A stretch of DNA of 64,000 nt from Hoylesella saccharolytica JCM 17484 (GTDB lineage: Bacteria > Bacteroidota > Bacteroidia > Bacteroidales > Bacteroidaceae). Below the pieces are notes generated by a model, which was not told the DNA's origin, did not search any database, and saw nothing but the letters and a program-made list of their open reading frames with translations. Shown here piece by piece: positions 58,414 through 64,000 of this stretch (position 1 is the stretch's first letter; each line of letters starts with the position of its first letter). The position numbers and the translations under genes were made by a program. Where the stretch lies: contig NZ_BAKN01000003.1 in the NCBI RefSeq assembly GCF_000614205.1, positions 98,231-162,230 on the forward strand, in the 5' to 3' direction.

Positions 58414-59306
58414 ATGGCAGTACATAAAAAATTTAACGCATTAGGAAGAGGACTTGATGCACTTATTTCAACAGAGGATGCGCGTCCACAAGGAAGTTCA
58501 ACTATCAATGAAATTTCTATAGAACAGATAGAAGCAAATCCCAATCAACCTCGTCGCGAATTTAATGATGAAGCACTTCAAGACCTAGCAAATAGTATTA
58601 AAGAAATTGGTATTGTTCAGCCTATTACCCTACGGCAAATAGCAGAAAATAAATTTCAGATTATAGCTGGGGAACGTCGCTGGAGAGCTTCACAAATTAT
58701 TGGACTGAAATCAATTCCGGCTTATATTCGCACCATTAAAGATGAGAATGTTATGGAATTGGCGCTTGTTGAAAATATACAGCGTGAAGACTTAAATGCC
58801 ATTGAAATTGCTTTAGCATACGAGCAACTATTATCAGGTGAGGGAATGACACAAGAGAAAGTTTCTGAACGGGTTGGTAAAAGCCGCACAGCAATAACGA
58901 ATTATCTACGTCTTTTGAAGCTTCCTGCACAAGTACAAATGGCTCTCCAAAAAAAGAGATAGATATGGGGCATGCTCGAGCACTTCTTGCTATAGAGAGC
59001 CCGTCACTTCAGATAAAACTTTTTAGAGAAATTCAAAAAAATGGTTATTCTGTACGCCGCGTAGAAGAGTTAGCGCAAAAACTCAAAAATGGCGAAGATA
59101 TAGAGAATACACCTAAAAAGGTTTCAAAAAAGGTACAACAATCTGAAGAGTTTGATCTACTAAAGAAACATTTATCCGAGTTTCTCAATACTAAAGTTCA
59201 ACTTACTTGTTCAACAAGCGGTAAGGGAAAAATCAGTATACCATTTGCAAATGAGACGGAATTAGAGCGAATTATTCATATTTTTGATAGATTAAAAGAC
59301 CAATAA
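58414..59306 (+). CDS. parB: Chromosome-partitioning protein ParB (Spo0J), frame broken by a 1-nt deletion
   Basis: CTP-dependent clamp that loads at parS sites. The start MAVHKKFNALGRGLDALI, ParB box (IAGERRWRASQIIGL, VENIQREDLNAIEIA) and helix-turn-helix (TQEKVSERVGKSRTAITNYLRLL) are intact. The frame breaks in an A7 run, 58949-58955. A8 would read MALQKKEIDMGHARALLAIE and gives 297 aa, the normal size. Since ParB is conserved and the rest is undamaged, sequencing error is the likely cause. Confidence 0.94.
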
Positions 59307-59313
59307 ATTAAAG

Positions 59314-60054
59314 GTGTATCTTTTCTATATAAAAATATCAAAGGTGACAATAATCGTATTTATTTTACTTATTATCTCCTTCATAAGTTCCCGAGCTCAA
59401 AATCAATTTAGTATCTCGGGAATAAATGATTCATTACCCAATAGCAAGACTGAAGCTATTGCAATCAATAAAGCTTTAACCCAACAAGATAGCTTACAAT
59501 TGGCTCAACTTTCATTTTCTGAATCAAAAAATAGACGAAATTGGGATACTTGGCGCCCGAATCCCCAAAAAGCCTTATGGTTAGCTATTGTTTTACCCGG
59601 TGCAGGGCAAGTTTATAATCGAAAATATTGGAAACTTCCTCTTATTTATGGAGGATTTGTTGGTTGTATCTATGCACTGCAATGGAATAATACGATGTTC
59701 AAAGATTACTCACAAGCTTATCTAGATATTATGGATAGCGATCCATCGACCGAAAGTTATAATCATTTTTTACATCTCGGAACCAAAATTACATCAAGTA
59801 ACATAACACAATATCAAGACATATTCAGAAGAAGAAAGGACAGATATCGCCGTTGGCGAGATCTGAGTTTTTTTTGCATGCTTGGTGTATATGCACTTTC
59901 AATTATCGATGCATATGTAGATGCTTCACTTTCGGAATTTGACATTTCAGATAAATTAAGTTTACGAATTGAGCCCACTGTTTTTAGTACTGCTCAAAGA
60001 AATTCGCTTAATTCACCCTCAGCCATCGGTCTACATGGATGCCTAATCTTTTAA
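59314..60054 (+). CDS. DUF5683 membrane protein
   Basis: 246 aa, starting at GTG 59314, 7 bp after parB. N-terminal signal or anchor (IIVFILLIISFISSRAQ), then the conserved core RRNWDTWRPNPQKALWLAIVLPGAGQVYNRKYWKLP and two hydrophobic stretches. DUF5683 proteins occur in this cluster across Bacteroidetes. No function is known; link to envelope or partitioning is only positional. Confidence 0.85.
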   Translation: MYLFYIKISKVTIIVFILLIISFISSRAQNQFSISGINDSLPNSKTEAIAINKALTQQDSLQLAQLSFSESKNRRNWDTWRPNPQKALWLAIVLPGAGQVYNRKYWKLPLIYGGFVGCIYALQWNNTMFKDYSQAYLDIMDSDPSTESYNHFLHLGTKITSSNITQYQDIFRRRKDRYRRWRDLSFFCMLGVYALSIIDAYVDASLSEFDISDKLSLRIEPTVFSTAQRNSLNSPSAIGLHGCLIF

Positions 60055-60100
60055 TATAAACACATTGTCTATTGTTTACACAAAATAAAGAAATACTAAA

Positions 60101-61438
60101 ATGAAAAAGATTTATTTACTGATAGTCGCAATAATTTTAAGTTGTGCAACACCTCTCCTTGCACAAACAAATACTGAGGATGATAAAGAAATTACTGTGA
60201 CTACGGAAAATGGAAACAATGAAGTAATTGATTTACCTGAAAGCATGACCAATGAATTAGATAGTCTATTGTATCAATACTATGTAAAAAAATATCTTAA
60301 GCCTTCCCCCGACTGTAATATGCCGGACGTAAATCCCTCTTTTCCTAAGGAAGTATTCATTGAGCGACTCCATAAACTGCCCACAGTTATCGAAATGCCT
60401 TATAATGAAGTTGTGCAAAAGTTCATTGATAGATATAGTGGCCGTTTACGCCACTCTATCAGCTATATGATAGGAGCATCCAACTTTTATATTCCCATAT
60501 TCGAACAAGCGTTAGAGGCATATAATCTGCCATTGGAACTAAAATATCTACCTGTTATAGAATCAGCCCTTAATCCAAAAGCAGTATCAAGAGTAGGAGC
60601 CACGGGTTTGTGGCAATTTATGCTAACAACCGGAAAACAGTATGGACTAAAGGTGAATTCGCTCATAGACGAGCGTAGCGATATCGAAAAGTCTTCATAT
60701 GCTGCTGCCCATTATTTGAGTGATCTTTATAGAATTTTCAAAGATTGGAACCTAGTTATTGCCGCCTACAATGCAGGACCACATAATATAAACAAAGCTA
60801 TACATCGTGCAAAGGGTGAAAGAGATTATTGGAAGATATACCCCTACCTGCCAAGAGAAACTCGCGGCTATGTTCCTGCTTTTATTGCTGCGAATTATAT
60901 TATGAATTATTATTGTGAGCACAACATCTGTCCGATGGCGGCCAAGTTACCTGTCAAGACAGATACAGTGGTGGTTAATTGCGATATCTATTTTGAACAA
61001 ATTGCTGGTGTACTCAATATCGAGATAGACGAACTAAAAGCCCTTAACCCACAATACAGAAAGAACATTGTATGTGGGGCATCAACACCGTCTATACTCC
61101 GTCTTCCAGCAGGAATGGTGAATCAATTTATTGATAAAGAAAAAGATATTTTTGCATATAATAGAGATGAACTTAGCAAGAGGAAAGAAGTAGAAGTAAA
61201 AGAAACTGCGCTTTTTTATAATAGTAACCGTATTAAATCGGAAAAAGGAAGTCATAAAAAACATAACAAACGTAATAAAAAAGAGAAGAAGAAAGGAGAA
61301 AAAAGTATCACCATAAAAGATGGAGATACATTATCTGAAATTGCTGCTCGTAACCATACAACTGTAAAACAACTGAAGAAATTAAATAACATCAGTGGGT
61401 CTAGTATACGATCAGGAAAGAAATTAAGAGTAAAATAA
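60101..61438 (+). CDS. mltD: Membrane-bound lytic murein transglycosylase (MltD-like) with LysM
   Basis: 445 aa. Signal peptide ending PLLAQ, SLT lytic domain with catalytic Glu in LPVIESALNPKAVSRVGATGLWQFM and AAYNAGPHNI, a degenerate LysM-like segment (YFEQIAGVLNIEIDELKALNP), a lysine-rich linker and a C-terminal LysM (DGDTLSEIAARNHTTVKQLKKLN). It cleaves peptidoglycan in the periplasm. Fourth gene of the parAB cluster. Confidence 0.93.
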   Translation: MKKIYLLIVAIILSCATPLLAQTNTEDDKEITVTTENGNNEVIDLPESMTNELDSLLYQYYVKKYLKPSPDCNMPDVNPSFPKEVFIERLHKLPTVIEMPYNEVVQKFIDRYSGRLRHSISYMIGASNFYIPIFEQALEAYNLPLELKYLPVIESALNPKAVSRVGATGLWQFMLTTGKQYGLKVNSLIDERSDIEKSSYAAAHYLSDLYRIFKDWNLVIAAYNAGPHNINKAIHRAKGERDYWKIYPYLPRETRGYVPAFIAANYIMNYYCEHNICPMAAKLPVKTDTVVVNCDIYFEQIAGVLNIEIDELKALNPQYRKNIVCGASTPSILRLPAGMVNQFIDKEKDIFAYNRDELSKRKEVEVKETALFYNSNRIKSEKGSHKKHNKRNKKEKKKGEKSITIKDGDTLSEIAARNHTTVKQLKKLNNISGSSIRSGKKLRVK

Positions 61439-61469
61439 TCGATTTCTCTATTTATATACAGCAGAAAAG

Positions 61470-63746
61470 ATGGACGATAATCAGACAAAAGACAAGGATA
61501 AAGAGAAAGAACTTGCAGAAGACCGAATGGTAAACACTGCATTCAGACATCTGCTGGATTGCTATATGGCATCGCCACATCGCAAAAAAGAGGATATCAT
61601 TACCAAGGCTTTCAACTTTGCCCGCGAAGCACACAAAGGGGTTCGCCGATTGTCGGGCGAGCCCTATATTATGCACCCCATAGCAGTAGCACAAATTGCC
61701 TGCGAAGAAATGGGACTTGGGTCTACCAGCATTTGTTCTGCATTGCTTCATGATGTCGTTGAAGACACCGACTATACCGTCGAAGATATAGAAAATATCT
61801 TTGGGCCGAAGATTGCGCAAATTGTCGACGGCTTAACTAAAATTTCAGGTGGCATATTCGGCAATCATACATCAGAACAGGCAGAGAACTTCAAGAAATT
61901 GTTGCTTACAATGAGTGATGATATACGCGTCATTCTCATCAAAATTTGCGACCGCCTGCACAACATGCGTACGCTTGACAGCCAACCGCCCAACAAACAG
62001 TATAAAATTGCAGGCGAAACGCTTTACATCTATGCACCATTAGCCAATAGACTCGGCCTTAACAAGATAAAAACCGAGCTCGAAAATCTCAGCTTCAAAT
62101 TCGAGCATCCGCAAGAATACGCCTCCATACAAGCCAAACTGGCCTCTACCCAAGAACAGCGCGATATCCTTTTCAAGCAATTCACCGACCCTATTCGCGA
62201 AGCTCTAAACCAGATGGGTATTAAATACGAAATCAAGGCACGTATAAAAAGCCCTTACTCTATCTGGAACAAAATGCAAAGCAAGCACGTTACTTTTGAA
62301 GAAATTTACGACATCCTTGCTGTGCGTATCATCTTTACACCCAAAGAAAGAGAAGAAGAAATCAACGAAAGCTTTAACATCTACGTTAAAATCAGTCAGA
62401 TATACAAGTCGCACCCCGACCGCCTGAGAGACTGGCTCAACCATCCCAAAGCAAACGGATACCAGGCGCTTCACGTAACCCTGATGAGCAAGCAGGGCCG
62501 ATGGATAGAAGTTCAAATTCGCAGCGACCGGATGAATGAAATTGCCGAACAGGGATTTGCCGCCCATTGGAAATATAAGGCGGGAGATGAAATTACTGAA
62601 GACGAGGGCGAACTGAACAATTGGCTACGCACCATCAAAGAAATTCTCGACGATCCACAGCCTGATGCAATGGACTTTCTCGATGCTATCAAGCTAAACC
62701 TCTTTGCTTCCGAGATATTTGTCTTTACCCCAAAGGGAGAAATAAAAACCCTTCCCGCTGGCTGTACCGCGCTCGATTTCGCCTTTCAGCTACACACCTT
62801 TCTCGGTAGCCACTGTATCGGTGCCAAAGTCAACCATCGCCTCGTTCCCCTCAGTCACAAGCTTCAAAGTGGCGATCAGGTAGAAGTCCTCACCTCTAAA
62901 TCGCAACATGTAGACCCCTCGTGGATCAATTTCGTATCTACGGCCAAAGCACGCGGAAAAATACAAGCCATCTTACGCCGCGACAATCGTGAGAAACAAA
63001 GAGTTGGCGAAAACATCCTAAAAGAATGGCTTGAAAGTAAAGGACTTGAACTGACAACATCCATTGTTGATAAAATTTGCGAGTTGCATGGATTTGCACG
63101 CCATGAAGAGCTTTATCAGGCAGCCGGCGAAAACCGTTTTAGACCCGACGATAAAGACGTCGACCATATACTTGGAAAGAAGAAAACCAACAATACATTG
63201 AGTTGGCGCAGATACGTACCCTTTCTTGACAGCGATAAGAAAAAGCTCCAAACAACCGATACCGACGGTTTGCTCATTGCCAACAAAGAGTTTAACAAAA
63301 AACTACCCTGCATCATCACCGAAGCAAGCATACACAAATACATCTTTCCCAACTGCTGCCACCCTATTCCCGGCGACGATATTCTCGGTTTTATAGACAA
63401 CAAACGCCGCATCGAAATTCATAAGCGCTCGTGCCCCGTGGCCAACAGATTAAAATCAAGCTTTGGCAACCGTATTCTCGATGCCAAATGGGATATGCAC
63501 CGCAATCAGTTGTTTGAAACAACGATAGAAGTACAAGGCATCGACCGTCAAGGCATACTTCGCGACCTATCAGACGTTATTTCCAACCAGCTCAATATTG
63601 ATATACGCAACATCACCATCTCGGTTGACAATGGTTTATTCAACGGAGTCATCAAACTTCGGGTGCACGACCGCGACGAAACTCTGCAAATTATCAACAG
63701 TTTAAAAAAGATAAAAGGGCTGCACGAGGCAAAGATAAAAGCATAA
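61470..63746 (+). CDS. Bifunctional (p)ppGpp synthetase/hydrolase (Rsh)
   Basis: 758-aa RelA/SpoT homologue. HD hydrolase domain with HDVVEDTDY, synthetase with PKANGYQALHVTL and EVQIRSDRMNEIAEQGFAAHWKYK, TGS domain (FVFTPKGEIKTLPAGCTALD), zinc/CC region (FPNCCHPIPGDDILGF) and ACT domain (QGILRDLSDVIS). Both catalytic sites appear intact, so it should make and break the alarmone. Confidence 0.95.
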   Translation: MDDNQTKDKDKEKELAEDRMVNTAFRHLLDCYMASPHRKKEDIITKAFNFAREAHKGVRRLSGEPYIMHPIAVAQIACEEMGLGSTSICSALLHDVVEDTDYTVEDIENIFGPKIAQIVDGLTKISGGIFGNHTSEQAENFKKLLLTMSDDIRVILIKICDRLHNMRTLDSQPPNKQYKIAGETLYIYAPLANRLGLNKIKTELENLSFKFEHPQEYASIQAKLASTQEQRDILFKQFTDPIREALNQMGIKYEIKARIKSPYSIWNKMQSKHVTFEEIYDILAVRIIFTPKEREEEINESFNIYVKISQIYKSHPDRLRDWLNHPKANGYQALHVTLMSKQGRWIEVQIRSDRMNEIAEQGFAAHWKYKAGDEITEDEGELNNWLRTIKEILDDPQPDAMDFLDAIKLNLFASEIFVFTPKGEIKTLPAGCTALDFAFQLHTFLGSHCIGAKVNHRLVPLSHKLQSGDQVEVLTSKSQHVDPSWINFVSTAKARGKIQAILRRDNREKQRVGENILKEWLESKGLELTTSIVDKICELHGFARHEELYQAAGENRFRPDDKDVDHILGKKKTNNTLSWRRYVPFLDSDKKKLQTTDTDGLLIANKEFNKKLPCIITEASIHKYIFPNCCHPIPGDDILGFIDNKRRIEIHKRSCPVANRLKSSFGNRILDAKWDMHRNQLFETTIEVQGIDRQGILRDLSDVISNQLNIDIRNITISVDNGLFNGVIKLRVHDRDETLQIINSLKKIKGLHEAKIKA

Positions 63747-63764
63747 TTAGAAGGTAAAAAAGTA

Positions 63765-63798
63765 AAAAGGTGAAAGGATGTAGACGTCTGCACCTTTT
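63765..63798 (+). terminator. Possible terminator of the parAB-rsh cluster
   Basis: 8-bp arms AAAAGGTG / CACCTTTT around an 18-nt loop with inner AGACGTCT, 18 bp past the rsh stop. A second hairpin, AAAGGTGG/CCACCTTT (63873-63909) with a T9 run in its loop, may serve the next gene. The rest of the window end shows no gene. Confidence 0.5.
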
Positions 63799-64000
63799 CA
63801 CTTTCCCACTTTTCTTTTTACCTTTTTCACTTTTCACCCTTTCACTTTTTTGGGGGGATTACATAACAAGACAAAGGTGGACGCACTATTTTTTTTTGCA
63901 CCCACCTTTTATAATTCGCTAAAAGTAAAGAACGAAACGATGCCCTTAACCATTTCGCGGCGTTGACAACCTTTTATTCTTTGTATTGAGAAATTAAATT

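Noticed and set aside
61470..63746. Mono-functional RelA
   Set aside because: The HD hydrolase site HDVVEDTDY is intact, so a bifunctional Rsh is the better call.

Overview
The window looks like chromosomal DNA of a Bacteroidales bacterium, most likely Prevotellaceae (Prevotella sensu lato). The evidence is low-GC DNA, many promoters of the Bacteroidetes type (-33 TTTG or TTG, about 20 bp, -7 TAnnTTTG), no Shine-Dalgarno-like leaders, and gene blocks typical of the order: DUF4492-cydA-cydB, surE-lpxB divergent from parA-parB-DUF5683-mltD-rsh, infC-rpmI-rplT, holA divergent from a HsdR_N-like gene, and a TonB receptor with a surface lipoprotein. I saw no rRNA, tRNA, CRISPR array, phage or conjugative element.

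Layout. 0-2.2 kb: end of dnaJ overlapping folC. 2.4-6.1 kb: galactose operon (galM, sugar MFS transporter, galK) ending in a clear terminator. 6.2-7.2 kb: a complete insertion sequence with 26-bp inverted repeats and a 6-bp target duplication. 7.5-13.3 kb: recJ and recQ read as one frame, converging on an M13 metallopeptidase. 13.6-19.3 kb: a DUF6261-like gene, a 42-bp tandem repeat array, an ABC-F ATPase and Tex. 19.4-24.6 kb: rplT-rpmI-infC, two envelope protein genes, prmA. 24.6-31.9 kb: an XRE regulator behind a 970-bp AT-rich gap, holA, HsdR_N-like gene, BASS-type transporter, TerB/J-domain protein, a tiny secreted Cys/Lys-rich protein, a zinc-ribbon protein and a Nif3-like protein. 32-37.8 kb: an outer-membrane barrel and a probable metal-acquisition operon. 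37.8-47.5 kb: oxyR, outer-membrane protein, mnmA, alkD-like gene, GH51 arabinofuranosidase, ferritin, HlyD-like adaptor, coiled-coil protein, alkyltransferase-like protein. 48.2-57.4 kb: cytochrome bd, a cyclophilin, rsmA, msrC, rsgA, frr, lpxB, surE. 57.5-63.7 kb: parA, parB, DUF5683, mltD, rsh.

Two things stand out. First, at least ten genes or gene parts are broken by single-base indels, mostly in homopolymers, and each corrected length is divisible by three. This includes conserved genes such as parB and tex, so sequencing or assembly error is the simplest explanation. It may also explain the apparent RecJ-RecQ fusion. Second, three intergenic regions carry 4-5-unit arrays with an exact 22-bp period, a palindromic AAAAGC-TATGCTTTT core and a variable 6-bp tail. 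Related structured intergenic DNA includes the 42-bp array upstream of the ABC-F gene, a TAGGAC array at 41.0 kb and a nested inverted repeat between frr and rsgA. These repeats are the best candidates for something undescribed. The coding content is otherwise largely housekeeping.
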